Assembly (NCBI GenBank): GCA_029551395.1
Contig: JAKPFN010000012.1
Location: forward strand, 1 to 47,837
DNA: 47,837 nucleotides
DNA from: Armatimonadota bacterium
Lineage (GTDB): Bacteria; Armatimonadota; UBA5829; DTLH01
Direction of reading: 5' to 3'
A model generated the notes under the pieces. That model did no database searches and was not told the origin of the DNA. It worked only from the letters and a program-made list of their open reading frames with translations. Each line of letters begins with the position of its first letter. Position 1 is the stretch's first letter. Positions 33,765-42,929 of the stretch are shown one piece after another. Both the position numbers and the translations under genes were made by a program.

Positions 33765-34598
33765 TTGGTTAAATCAAAAGTGATCCGTAAGGCGGTTATT
33801 CCGGCAGCAGGAAAAGGTACCAGGCTGCAGCCGCTTACTTTGGCAATCCCTAAAGAAATGCTTCCTCTGGGCAAAAAGCCTGTCCTGGAGATTATTGTAG
33901 ACGAGTTGCTAAGTATCGGCATTCAGGAGATACTTTTTGTCATTTCAAAAGATAAACTGTCTATTCCTTCGTACTTTGAAAATGCGCGAGGATTGAAGGT
34001 TAACTGGACTATCCAGGAACATCAACGCGGACTTGCTGATGCAATTTTATGCAGTGAAGACTTTGTTGGAGATGATCCGTTCCTGGTAGCACTGGGAGAT
34101 TCAATCATCACTCCAAACACAATACCTCATCCAACACAAAAAGTCCTGGATTGTTTCGCTCAAACTAACGCAGAGGCTGTTATTATCGTCCAGAGTACAC
34201 CTAAAGAAGAAGTCTCTCGTTATGGAATAGTCCATCCTAAGTCTGTAGGAGGCAAATGGTTTGAAATCGACCTTTTGGTAGAGAAACCTGAGCCTGAAAA
34301 TGCACCGAGTGAGTATGCTATAGCTGGACGATATGCCTTTGATCCTTGCGTCTTTGAATATATTAGAAATACTCTACCTGGCGCTCGTGATGAGTATCAG
34401 ATTACTGACTCTATTGGACTGATGATAGAAGATAAAAAACCTGTCTGGTGTGTTCCTCTAACTGGAAAAGAAATCAGACGTGATATAGGGACTTTTTCTT
34501 CATATTTTGAAGCCTTCACACAGGCATGTCTGGATGATCCTGAGTATGGAAAGGATTATAGGTTATTGATTGACATGCTGACCCGACGTCTGGGATAA
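33765..34598 (+). CDS. galU: UTP--glucose-1-phosphate uridylyltransferase (GalU-type)
   Basis: A 277-residue nucleotidyltransferase that makes UDP-glucose from UTP and glucose 1-phosphate for glycan synthesis. The N-terminal nucleotide loop is PAAGKGTRLQPLTLAIPKEM, followed by KPVLEIIVDELLSIGI; a later LLVEKPEPENAPSEYAIAGR segment matches GalU, as does DEYQITDSIGLMI. Length is typical (about 280-300). Start is TTG 33765, 8 bases after AGGA; an in-frame GTG at 33780 would also precede the conserved core. Related thymidylyl- or guanylyltransferases cannot be fully excluded. First of three consecutive sugar nucleotide genes. Confidence 0.85.
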   Translation: MVKSKVIRKAVIPAAGKGTRLQPLTLAIPKEMLPLGKKPVLEIIVDELLSIGIQEILFVISKDKLSIPSYFENARGLKVNWTIQEHQRGLADAILCSEDFVGDDPFLVALGDSIITPNTIPHPTQKVLDCFAQTNAEAVIIVQSTPKEEVSRYGIVHPKSVGGKWFEIDLLVEKPEPENAPSEYAIAGRYAFDPCVFEYIRNTLPGARDEYQITDSIGLMIEDKKPVWCVPLTGKEIRRDIGTFSSYFEAFTQACLDDPEYGKDYRLLIDMLTRRLG

Positions 34599-34651
34599 TC
34601 TGACTCGTCAGGCAGCCTGGTAACTAACAAGGAAGTAAAGGAGCAAAGAAT

Positions 34652-35758
34652 TTGTCGATTCCGATGGCTGATCTAAAGGCTCAGTACCGTGCGCTTGAGC
34701 CAGAGATCAAATCCGCACTGCTCGATGTGCTGGAGAAGGGACAGTTTATTCTTGGAGAGAATGTTTCATCTCTGGAAACCGAAATCGCAGAAATGTGCGG
34801 AGCAAATTACGGTATTTCCGTAGCATCCGGCACGGATGCCATCACCATAGCGTTAGCTGCGCTCGGGATCGGCCCGGGCGACGAGGTAATTACTACACCT
34901 TTTACCTTCGTTGCTACTACCGAATCCATAGTTCTGGTAGGCGCACGACCTGTCTATGTTGATATTGATCCTGCAACATATAATATCGATCCATCTGCCG
35001 TAGAAAAAGCAATTACACCAAAAACAAAAGCGCTGCTTCCGGTACACCTTTATGGGCAGTGCGCGCAGATGGACGAATTGTTGGCTATAGCTGAAAAACA
35101 TGGATTGGCAGTCATTTGCGATGGAGCGCAGGCTATTGGCTCAAAATATAAAGGCAAACCAATCGGTCAATTGGGCCATGCGGCTACTTTGAGTTTCTTC
35201 CCAACCAAGAACCTTGGAGCCTACGGAGATGGCGGTATGATGCTTACAAATGATGACGCTGTCGCTGAAAAAGCCAGGTCGCTTAGATTCCACGGTATGT
35301 CATCATCCTATGAATACCGTCATATAGGCTACTGCAGCCGACTTGATGAAATACAGGCTGCAATACTACGGGTTAAGCTGCCTTATCTAACGGCGTGGAA
35401 CGAAGCCAGAAGAAATAATGCTGCAAAATATAGTAAAGTATTAACTGGAAGCCCTATTATTCCGCCTATTGAACTGCCGGAAAATTATCATATCTATCAT
35501 CAGTACACTGCCAGATGTGCTAATCGAGAGGTTGTTCAATCTAAGCTTAAGAACGCAGGAGTAGCATCTGCTGTTTATTATCCGTCGCCTCTGCACGTTC
35601 AACAGGCGTACAGCTATCTGGGATACAAACTTGGAGACTTCCCGGAAGCCGAAAAAGCTTCCAAAGAGGTATTTTCTATCCCTGTTCATCCTAATCTTTC
35701 AGATGAGCAGGTGCAGACAGTTATAGATGCCCTTAAAGTTGCAGTCGAAAGCTGCTAA
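34652..35758 (+). CDS. DegT/DnrJ/EryC1/StrS family PLP aminotransferase
   Basis: A 368-residue sugar aminotransferase that transfers an amino group to a nucleotide-linked keto sugar. The PLP lysine lies in FFPTKNLGAYGDGG; substrate and cofactor segments ASGTDAITIALAALGIGPGD, TTPFTFVATTESI and DGAQAIGS are all present, the last carrying the Asp that contacts the PLP ring. TTG 34652 is the start, with AAGGAG 8 bases upstream. The neighbours (GalU and a hexapeptide NDP-sugar enzyme) point to synthesis of an amino-sugar for surface polysaccharide, lipid or protein glycan. No dehydratase or epimerase partner is in the window, so the substrate is open. Confidence 0.93.
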   Translation: MSIPMADLKAQYRALEPEIKSALLDVLEKGQFILGENVSSLETEIAEMCGANYGISVASGTDAITIALAALGIGPGDEVITTPFTFVATTESIVLVGARPVYVDIDPATYNIDPSAVEKAITPKTKALLPVHLYGQCAQMDELLAIAEKHGLAVICDGAQAIGSKYKGKPIGQLGHAATLSFFPTKNLGAYGDGGMMLTNDDAVAEKARSLRFHGMSSSYEYRHIGYCSRLDEIQAAILRVKLPYLTAWNEARRNNAAKYSKVLTGSPIIPPIELPENYHIYHQYTARCANREVVQSKLKNAGVASAVYYPSPLHVQQAYSYLGYKLGDFPEAEKASKEVFSIPVHPNLSDEQVQTVIDALKVAVESC

Positions 35759-35780
35759 TCGCCTTAGATTAGAAAGGAGG

Positions 35781-35810
35781 ATGAGCAAAGAGTTCATTAT
35801 CGATTGGTAA
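35781..35810 (+). other. Possible 9-codon leader ORF with a strong ribosome site
   Basis: AAAGGAGG at 35773-35780 directly precedes an ATG that opens a 9-codon frame (MSKEFIIDW, then TAA). It is in the same frame as the pyrophosphorylase starting at 35838, whose own ATG lacks a Shine-Dalgarno sequence. Two in-frame TAA codons separate them. A TTATCG/CGATAA inverted repeat spans the stop. Either a translated leader or the remnant of an older N-terminus. Confidence 0.35.
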
Positions 35811-35837
35811 CGATAAGAACCGGTTGCTCTACACTCT

Positions 35838-36872
35838 ATGAAAGCAATGATACTGGCCGCTGGTGTTGGATCCAGACTCGATCCACTTACGCGCCACATC
35901 CCTAAACCTATGGTGCCGATCGTTAACCGTCCGGTCATGGAGCACATCATTGAACTCCTGGCTAAACACGGCATTAAAGATATAATGGTAAACCTGTATT
36001 ATCTTGCCAACCAGATTGAGGAATACTTCGGCGATGGCAGCAAGTGGGGCGTTAACATACAGTACTCAAAAGAAGACAGGCTTTGGGGTGATGCTGGAAG
36101 CGTAAAACGGTGCGAAGATTTCTTTGACGACACATTCCTGGTGGTCGGCGGAGACGACATGGCCGACATCGACATCACCCGGATGATACGTTTACATAAA
36201 GAGAAGAAAGCTCTGGCAACGATTGCACTTTCTCTTGTAGATGATCCTTCCGAATATGGTATTGCCCTGTTGAATGAACGCGGCAGAATCACCAGGTTCC
36301 TGGAAAAACCTCGTGGTGAGGTTATTTTTAGCAACACTGCTAACACAGGTGTATATGTCTTCGAACCGCAGGTGCTGGAGTTAATCCCAAGAGGCGTTGC
36401 CTACGGTTTTGGAAATAATGTCTTCCCTATGCTGCTTGAACACCGGACCAGATTCTACGGGTATCTGACATCCAGCTACTGGAGGGATGTTGGGAATCTG
36501 AAACAGTACCAGCAGACCCATTATGACGTGCTGGACGGTAGAGTTTCCATCAAAATCCACCACAAAGAAATTCGCAAGTACGTATGGATTGCTGATGGGG
36601 TAGAAATTGACCCAAGTGCTGACATCGGCTACCCGGTTCTAATCGGGCGCAACTGCCGAATCGAAAAAGGTGCAAGACTGCTGGAATACTCTGTGCTTGG
36701 TGAAGGTTGCGTTATCGAAGAAGGCGCCACTGTCAAGCAGAGCATCCTCTGGCCGGGCGCTTGTGTTATGCAAAACACCATGCTCGAACGGTGTGTAGTA
36801 GGTACAGGTTGTAGAGTAAAATCAAACGCTGCCGTGTTCGATGGAGTAATCGTCGATCCTGGCGGAAGATAA
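35838..36872 (+). CDS. NDP-sugar pyrophosphorylase with left-handed beta-helix C-terminus (GlmU/ManC-like layout)
   Basis: A 344-residue protein. Residues 1-235 are a nucleotidyltransferase: LAAGVGSRLDPLTRHIPKPM (nucleotide and metal loop), VVGGDDMADIDITRM, FLEKPRGEV and SYWRDVGNLKQYQQTHYDVL. Residues about 245-344 contain hexapeptide repeats (PVLIGRNCRIEKGARLLEYS, VIEEGATVKQSILWPGACVM) of a left-handed beta-helix. Such two-domain proteins make GDP-mannose, ADP- or dTDP-sugars; the nucleotide cannot be told from sequence here. Start ATG 35838 is followed closely by the conserved core, but it has no ribosome site; a good one serves a short leader ORF upstream. Part of the galU-aminotransferase group. 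Confidence 0.88.
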   Translation: MKAMILAAGVGSRLDPLTRHIPKPMVPIVNRPVMEHIIELLAKHGIKDIMVNLYYLANQIEEYFGDGSKWGVNIQYSKEDRLWGDAGSVKRCEDFFDDTFLVVGGDDMADIDITRMIRLHKEKKALATIALSLVDDPSEYGIALLNERGRITRFLEKPRGEVIFSNTANTGVYVFEPQVLELIPRGVAYGFGNNVFPMLLEHRTRFYGYLTSSYWRDVGNLKQYQQTHYDVLDGRVSIKIHHKEIRKYVWIADGVEIDPSADIGYPVLIGRNCRIEKGARLLEYSVLGEGCVIEEGATVKQSILWPGACVMQNTMLERCVVGTGCRVKSNAAVFDGVIVDPGGR

Positions 36873-36877
36873 ATTTA

Positions 36878-38244
<1,367 letters not shown>

Positions 38245-38308
38245 TCAGGCAAATACTAAGCCTATTGTAAATCCAGTTTATTGCTGCAGGATAAAGATAA
38301 CAAAACTG

Positions 38309-38338
38309 AAAGGGGCCAGGTCGATTTCTGGCCCTTTT
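38309..38338 (+). terminator. Rho-independent terminator of ahcY
   Basis: AAAGGGGCCAG at 38309-38319 pairs with CTGGCCCTTTT at 38328-38338 (one G-U), with an 8-base loop; the TTTT is part of the right arm. Confidence 0.8.
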
Positions 38339-38404
38339 GCAGTTGTCTTGATATAAAAAGACTCATTATTCAGCTCCTGCTATTATCATCTCACTTATCT
38401 GTTG

Positions 38405-38410
38405 TATAAT
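38405..38410 (+). promoter_or_regulatory. -10 box of the wecG-like operon
   Basis: TATAAT, perfect consensus, lies 15 bases before the ATG at 38426, implying a short leader. No convincing -35 box is seen 16-18 bases upstream. Confidence 0.5.
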
Positions 38411-38425
38411 CATTTACTGTAGTAT

Positions 38426-39154
38426 ATGGAAAGAATTGACTTACTTGGTGTCAGGATAGATAAGGTAGATATGCAGACCGCTCTCGGACTGATTGAGGGT
38501 TATATGGAGAGTGGAATGCCTCATCTCGTCGTCACCGCGGATGCTTCTGCAGTAGTCATAGCTCAAAAAGACGAAGAGTTCAGAAATATCGTCAATAACG
38601 CAGATATGGTGACTCCTGACAGTACAGGTATTATAGCTGCCAGCAGATGGTATCATAATCCGCTAATCGAGAAGGTATCTGGAGTAGACCTTGCTGTGCA
38701 ACTTGCTAAGCTCGGAGCTGAGAAAGGTTATTCGATATTCCTGCTCGGGGCAGCGCCAGGAATTGCGGATGAAGCTGCTGAAAAGCTCAAGGAACGGTTC
38801 CCAGGGCTTAGTATAGCCGGAACACACCACGGGTTCTTCCAGGATGATGAGCAGATTGTAGAATTAATTGCTAATTCAGGAGCCAGGATGCTTTTTGTTG
38901 CTATGGGAATCCCCAAGCAGGAAAAATGGATAGCGAAGCATCTGGATAGGCTTGGTGTCAATGTTGCGATGGGTGTTGGAGGAACGCTGGACGTTCTTTC
39001 TGGCAGAGTCAAACGAGCCCCTGAATGGATGCGTAAACACGGGCTTGAATGGGCCCATAGGCTTGCCTGCAATCCCCGTAAAATATCAAAGGTAGCAACC
39101 TTACCCAAATTCCTATGGTTGGTACTATTAGACAAAGTATTCAAGAGGAGCTAG
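38426..39154 (+). CDS. WecG/TagA/CpsF family glycosyltransferase
   Basis: A 242-residue GT26-family transferase that adds an N-acetylmannosaminuronic acid, N-acetylmannosamine or similar sugar to a lipid-linked intermediate at the inner membrane face. Family motifs: VVTADASAVVIAQKDEEFR, VTPDSTGIIAAS (usual members have PDG here), VSGVDLAVQLAKLG, FLLGAAPGIADEAAEKL, AMGIPKQEKWI and GVGGTLDVLSGRVKRAPEWM, with a basic C-terminal appendage for membrane contact. It begins 15 bases after a consensus -10 box and is followed 5 bases later by a PfkB kinase. It probably contributes to surface polysaccharide or a teichoic-acid-like polymer. Confidence 0.92.
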   Translation: MERIDLLGVRIDKVDMQTALGLIEGYMESGMPHLVVTADASAVVIAQKDEEFRNIVNNADMVTPDSTGIIAASRWYHNPLIEKVSGVDLAVQLAKLGAEKGYSIFLLGAAPGIADEAAEKLKERFPGLSIAGTHHGFFQDDEQIVELIANSGARMLFVAMGIPKQEKWIAKHLDRLGVNVAMGVGGTLDVLSGRVKRAPEWMRKHGLEWAHRLACNPRKISKVATLPKFLWLVLLDKVFKRS

Positions 39155-39159
39155 GAGAT

Positions 39160-40095
39160 ATGTATTCTGGTATGCATAACGGCGGCGCACCGGTTCTAAT
39201 AGTCGGAAGCGTAGCGCTCGATTCCATAAAAACACCGCTAGGACAGGTAACGGACGCGCTTGGAGGAGCGGCTGTTTATTCATCAGTCGCCGCAAGTTTT
39301 TTCACCCCGGCAATGGTCGTTGGAGTTGTTGGCGAAGACTTCCCTATGGCACATATCGATTTTCTGGCCAGCCGAGGTATCAATACGCACGGTATCCAGG
39401 TTCGTCCAGGTAAAAGTTTTAGATGGGGAGGCTCTTATGAGTTTGACCTGAACCAGGCACACACTCTCTTTACCGAGCTAAACGTCTTTGCAGACTTCAA
39501 ACCAACGATTCCGCCTGCTTACCGGTCAGCAGAATACGTATTCCTTGCTAACATTGACCCTGAATTACAACTCGAAGTTTTGGACCAGGTAGAAAAACCT
39601 AAGCTCGTCGCCTGCGACACGATGAATTTCTGGATTGAAAACAAGCAAGATTCGCTCATCGAAGTTCTCAAACGTGTCGATGTGGCTTTTATGAATGACG
39701 CTGAAGCCAGACAGCTTATCGGAACCAGCAGCCTTATAAAAGCAGCAGGAGAAATCCGGCAGTTTGGCCCTAAAACGGTGATTATCAAAAAAGGCGAGAA
39801 TGGTGCGATGATGTTCTGCGACAGTATATGCTTCATGGCTCCCTCCTACCCTCTTGAAGAAGTCGTTGACCCTACAGGAGCCGGAGACAGTTTCGCTGGA
39901 GGGTTCATCGGGTATATCGCGCACACAAACGACATAAGTGAGCGCAATATCCGAAAGGCTATCATCTATGGAAGCACTATAGCGTCATTCAATGTAGAGG
40001 GATTCAGTCTTGATAGACTTAAAGCGTTGACCCAAAGAGATATTTCTGACCGCTATAACGAGTTCAAGCAGTTTGTCTTCTTCGAACCTATGTAA
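39160..40095 (+). CDS. PfkB-family carbohydrate or nucleoside kinase
   Basis: A 311-residue ribokinase-fold kinase. Motifs: LIVGSVALDSIKTPLGQV at the N-terminus, ALGGAAVYSSVAASFF (PfkB signature region), and the ATP and catalytic motif VDPTGAGDSFAGGFIGY with its catalytic Asp. The ATG at 39160 follows GAGGAG; the frame open from 39115 overlaps the glycosyltransferase. Substrate is unknown; fructose, adenosine-like nucleosides and aldose sugars are all possible in this family, and the nearby ahcY (adenosine producer) makes an adenosine kinase role thinkable but unproven. Terminator at 40127. Confidence 0.9.
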   Translation: MYSGMHNGGAPVLIVGSVALDSIKTPLGQVTDALGGAAVYSSVAASFFTPAMVVGVVGEDFPMAHIDFLASRGINTHGIQVRPGKSFRWGGSYEFDLNQAHTLFTELNVFADFKPTIPPAYRSAEYVFLANIDPELQLEVLDQVEKPKLVACDTMNFWIENKQDSLIEVLKRVDVAFMNDAEARQLIGTSSLIKAAGEIRQFGPKTVIIKKGENGAMMFCDSICFMAPSYPLEEVVDPTGAGDSFAGGFIGYIAHTNDISERNIRKAIIYGSTIASFNVEGFSLDRLKALTQRDISDRYNEFKQFVFFEPM

Positions 40096-40126
40096 ACACG
40101 GTTTTAGACATCCAAAGAAATCTGAC

Positions 40127-40160
40127 CGGGCGCTGCATATGTGTGGCGCCCGTTTTCGTT
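40127..40160 (+). terminator. Rho-independent terminator after the PfkB gene
   Basis: CGGGCGC at 40127-40133 pairs with GCGCCCG at 40146-40152 around a 12-base loop, followed by TTTTCGTTT. Confidence 0.85.
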
Positions 40161-40223
40161 TCTATGCGAACAGTGCTGGGAAAGGTAATTACAGGGCACA
40201 GGGCTTGAGTGAGGTGATAAATC

Positions 40224-40484
40224 ATGCATTGGTGGTTTAGAGACGGTTGGTGGCTGGGCGGTTGGTTTATGTATATATTCATGATGCTCTTTTGGATACT
40301 GATCATCGTAGGATTTATACTGCTGATTCGGTGGATTGCTGCCAGACCGGCCGAAGCAGGACCAACCATGCAAGGCTCAGCTTTAGAAATATTAAACGCA
40401 CGCTATGCGCGGGGAGAAATCACTCGAGAACAATATCTGGATATGCGAAAAGACATCGAAAGCACCGACAGACCATCTTCTTGA
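40224..40484 (+). CDS. SHOCT-domain single-pass membrane protein
   Basis: An 86-residue protein. A tryptophan-rich N-terminus (MHWWFRDGWWLGGWFMYIF) leads into one membrane helix (about residues 15-38), a linker, and a C-terminal SHOCT motif (ALEILNARYARGEITREQYL) that is a short helical hairpin found at the ends of many small membrane proteins and thought to mediate oligomerisation. GAGGTG lies just upstream of the ATG. A second small membrane protein starts 30 bases later, so the two are probably one unit. Function unknown. Confidence 0.88.
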   Translation: MHWWFRDGWWLGGWFMYIFMMLFWILIIVGFILLIRWIAARPAEAGPTMQGSALEILNARYARGEITREQYLDMRKDIESTDRPSS

Positions 40485-40514
40485 ACAGTTTTAATTGATT
40501 AAGGAGCAACAAAG

Positions 40515-40697
40515 ATGAGCAGAACAGCAGAACGAGTGCTTTGGATTATACTGCTTGTTATTGCAGTTATCATTTTGTTACCGATAGCACTGGGGCTTAT
40601 CAGGGTTCTATCAGAAGTAGTCCGGTTGGTTCTTACAATCGCTTTGCTTGTGTTCATTGCGGTAGTTTTCTGGAGGCTGATAGCTGGACGAGGCTGA
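40515..40697 (+). CDS. Small hydrophobic membrane protein
   Basis: A 60-residue protein that is almost entirely hydrophobic, with two helices (about residues 8-28 and 36-55) and basic ends (SRTAERV, RLIAGRG). AAGGAG precedes the ATG by 9 bases. It resembles phage-holin-like or phage-shock-type small membrane proteins in size but has no recognisable motif. It follows the SHOCT gene closely. Confidence 0.7.
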   Translation: MSRTAERVLWIILLVIAVIILLPIALGLIRVLSEVVRLVLTIALLVFIAVVFWRLIAGRG

Positions 40698-40846
40698 TTC
40701 TTATCCCTTTTTATGTCCACATCCAACATCTGCAACTTGCATCTGGAACTAGAAATGGTGACTGAATACCGACAGAACTTGTCAGTATCAGCCATACTAT
40801 GTTAGTATAATTGACGAATCTTCCAACTTGAGGACGGAAATAGTCA

Positions 40847-41941
40847 ATGCACCCCAAGTATGTGACGCCAGATGCTATAGGTATTGACGCTGTACGGTTG
40901 AAAGCAGCCAGTAGAGTAATCCAGCGCGGTTTGGATGCTGGTTTATATCCCGGAGCAGTCTACATAATCGGCAGAAGCAATGGTACTCTGGAACCTCAAT
41001 GTTTTGGTGTTATTAATCCTGAAACACAACAGCCAGTCCGTCCAAATACGATTTTCGATCTGGCATCTTTGACAAAACCAATAGCCACTGCGTCATCACT
41101 CATATTACTTGTAGAACGAGGCAATCTCCATCTGAAACAACCGCTCAAGGACTTTTTTCCTGATTATGAACTGCCGCACCTCTCAGAAATCACCCTCTTT
41201 CATTTGCTTACTCATACATCCGGTCTTCCAGCTTACAAAGATCTTTATTCGAGTAAGCTAACCAGGGATGAAATTATTTCTGCAATACTTGAGTTATCAC
41301 CAGAGAATCCTCCGGGCAGTAAATATACATATAGCTGCCTTGGTTATATCCTTTTGGGAGAGATAATCAGACTGGTAAGTGGATCTGACCTCGACCAATT
41401 CTCAAGAAAAAACATCTTTGAGCGTCTGGAAATGAACGATACCTTTTTTAACCCGGTTGGAGAACCTTTAACAAGAACTGCAGCAACAACAGGCTGTCCT
41501 GTACGAAAAAATACCCTGGTTGGGCAAGTTCATGATCCAAATGCGTGGGCTTTAAGTGGAATAAGCGGTAATGCGGGACTTTTTTCGACAGCAATTGACC
41601 TTTCACGATTTATGACTATGTTGCTCTGTCGAGATATTGACGTCTTCTCACGTGCAAGTTTCGATATTATATATCGAAATCTCATTAATCCGGCTATTGG
41701 AGGTCACACAGCAGGATGGTTTATCCATCCTAACGAAATGTTGCCATCAGGCGATCTCATGTCTGATGATACAATCGGTCACACAGGCTTCACAGGCACA
41801 TCGGTTGTTATAGACAGCAAGTGCGATTTATTCGTGATTTTGCTGACGAATCGCGTCTGGAATCCCGATGACGGTACTGAATTTCGAAAAACACGCCGAT
41901 TATTCCACAATACTACCGCACAGGCAGTGTTAAGTATATAA
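40847..41941 (+). CDS. Serine hydrolase of the class C beta-lactamase / penicillin-binding family
   Basis: A 364-residue protein with no signal peptide. The catalytic SxxK is SLTK (Ser74, Lys77). The second motif is Y-S-C (Tyr162) where the family usually has Y-S-N or Y-x-N; the third is HTG (in IGHTGFTGTSVVI). LLTHTSGLPAYKD is also typical. Members include esterases, D-aminopeptidases and EstB-like enzymes, and most are not resistance factors. Absence of an export signal makes an intracellular esterase or peptidase likelier than a true beta-lactamase. A -10 box TATAAT lies at 40806-40811; ribosome site GAGGACGGAAA precedes the ATG. Confidence 0.87.
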   Translation: MHPKYVTPDAIGIDAVRLKAASRVIQRGLDAGLYPGAVYIIGRSNGTLEPQCFGVINPETQQPVRPNTIFDLASLTKPIATASSLILLVERGNLHLKQPLKDFFPDYELPHLSEITLFHLLTHTSGLPAYKDLYSSKLTRDEIISAILELSPENPPGSKYTYSCLGYILLGEIIRLVSGSDLDQFSRKNIFERLEMNDTFFNPVGEPLTRTAATTGCPVRKNTLVGQVHDPNAWALSGISGNAGLFSTAIDLSRFMTMLLCRDIDVFSRASFDIIYRNLINPAIGGHTAGWFIHPNEMLPSGDLMSDDTIGHTGFTGTSVVIDSKCDLFVILLTNRVWNPDDGTEFRKTRRLFHNTTAQAVLSI

Positions 41942-41971
41942 AATATCAGAGCAAATTTGTATGATGCAGCC

Positions 41972-42000
41972 TTGACACCTGCGAGAAAACAACATATACT
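41972..42000 (+). promoter_or_regulatory. Near-consensus promoter of the response regulator gene
   Basis: TTGACA at 41972-41977 and TATACT at 41995-42000 with 17-base spacing, about 93 bases before the ATG at 42093, leaving a long leader of roughly 85 bases. Confidence 0.85.
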
Positions 42001-42092
42001 TGCGATAGATGAGCTTACACGCAATTATTAGAAGCGTGCATAAAGCCGTCATAGGATGTACGTTTACCCCAATACGAAAGGAAGTAGTAAGT

Positions 42093-42800
42093 ATGACCAA
42101 ACAAAAGGTGCTGGTGATAGACGATGAAGAGAACGTCTGCGAACTAGTTTCTATGTATTTTGACAAAGCTGGCTACGAAGTAATCACTGCCGTAGACGGT
42201 GCAGACGGAATCGAGAAAGCCCGCCAGTATCGACCTGATATCATCATCCTGGACTTAATGCTGCCAGGAATGGATGGATTGGACGTTTGTAAGGAAATCA
42301 GAAAGTCCAGCAATATTCCGATCATTATGCTCACTGCTAGAGTTGATGAGGTAGATCGGGTTCTGGGCCTTGAAATCGGCGCAGACGACTACATCACCAA
42401 GCCATTCTCACCTCGTGAACTACTGGCAAGAGTCAAGGCTGTCCTCAGAAGAGCAGCCTATGTCCCCAGTCCAGACGAACAGCAGGTCCTTAATCTCCCT
42501 GGCTTGGCCGTAAGTCGGATATCCCGTGAAGTTATAGTTGGAGATCGAAAAGTCGATCTTACCCCTAAGGAATTCGACCTCCTATGGTACCTGGCATCCA
42601 ACCGCAATCGAGTATTTACTCGTGAGCAGTTGCTTGAGCAGGTTTGGGCCTACCAGGAGTTCTACGGTGACGAGAGAACCGTAGATCAGCATATCAAGCG
42701 CCTCCGCAGAAAGATTGAGAACAATGGCAGCCCCTGCAGAATCACAACTATCTGGGGCGTTGGCTACAAGTTCGAGATCAGAGAGCCTGCAATACTTTAG
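42093..42800 (+). CDS. OmpR/PhoB-family response regulator, orphan
   Basis: A 235-residue two-component regulator. The receiver domain has VIDDEENV (acidic pocket), DIIILDLMLPGMDGLDV (phospho-acceptor Asp), MLTAR (Thr switch) and DYITKPFSP (Lys). The C-terminal winged helix domain shows LTPKEFDLLWYLASNRNRVF and RTVDQHIKRLRRKIE then WGVGYKF, typical of PhoB/WalR. ATG 42093 follows AAAGGAAG. It is strongly transcribed by consensus promoter 41972-42000. No histidine kinase is next to it; the following gene is on the other strand. The kinase must be elsewhere or the gene acts alone. Confidence 0.95.
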   Translation: MTKQKVLVIDDEENVCELVSMYFDKAGYEVITAVDGADGIEKARQYRPDIIILDLMLPGMDGLDVCKEIRKSSNIPIIMLTARVDEVDRVLGLEIGADDYITKPFSPRELLARVKAVLRRAAYVPSPDEQQVLNLPGLAVSRISREVIVGDRKVDLTPKEFDLLWYLASNRNRVFTREQLLEQVWAYQEFYGDERTVDQHIKRLRRKIENNGSPCRITTIWGVGYKFEIREPAIL

Positions 42801-42866
42801 TAGTAATAATCCAGGCGTGTAATGCACCCTGGTTAAATTGGAGTGTACATCCTGAACTGGATGGAG

Positions 42867-42913
42867 CGGGGTTGGTTATGGATGACCAGCCCCGTTTCTC
42901 TACACGGGGCTGG
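42867..42913. terminator. Bidirectional terminator region with two mutually exclusive hairpins
   Basis: CGGGGTTGGT (42867-42876) pairs with ACCAGCCCCG (42885-42894), then TTTCTC: a terminator for the response regulator. The same right arm, CCAGCCCCG (42886-42894), also pairs perfectly with CGGGGCTGG (42905-42913). The second hairpin serves the convergent FemAB-like gene. Confidence 0.7.
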
Positions 42914-42929
42914 ATGTGTTTGAAATCAA

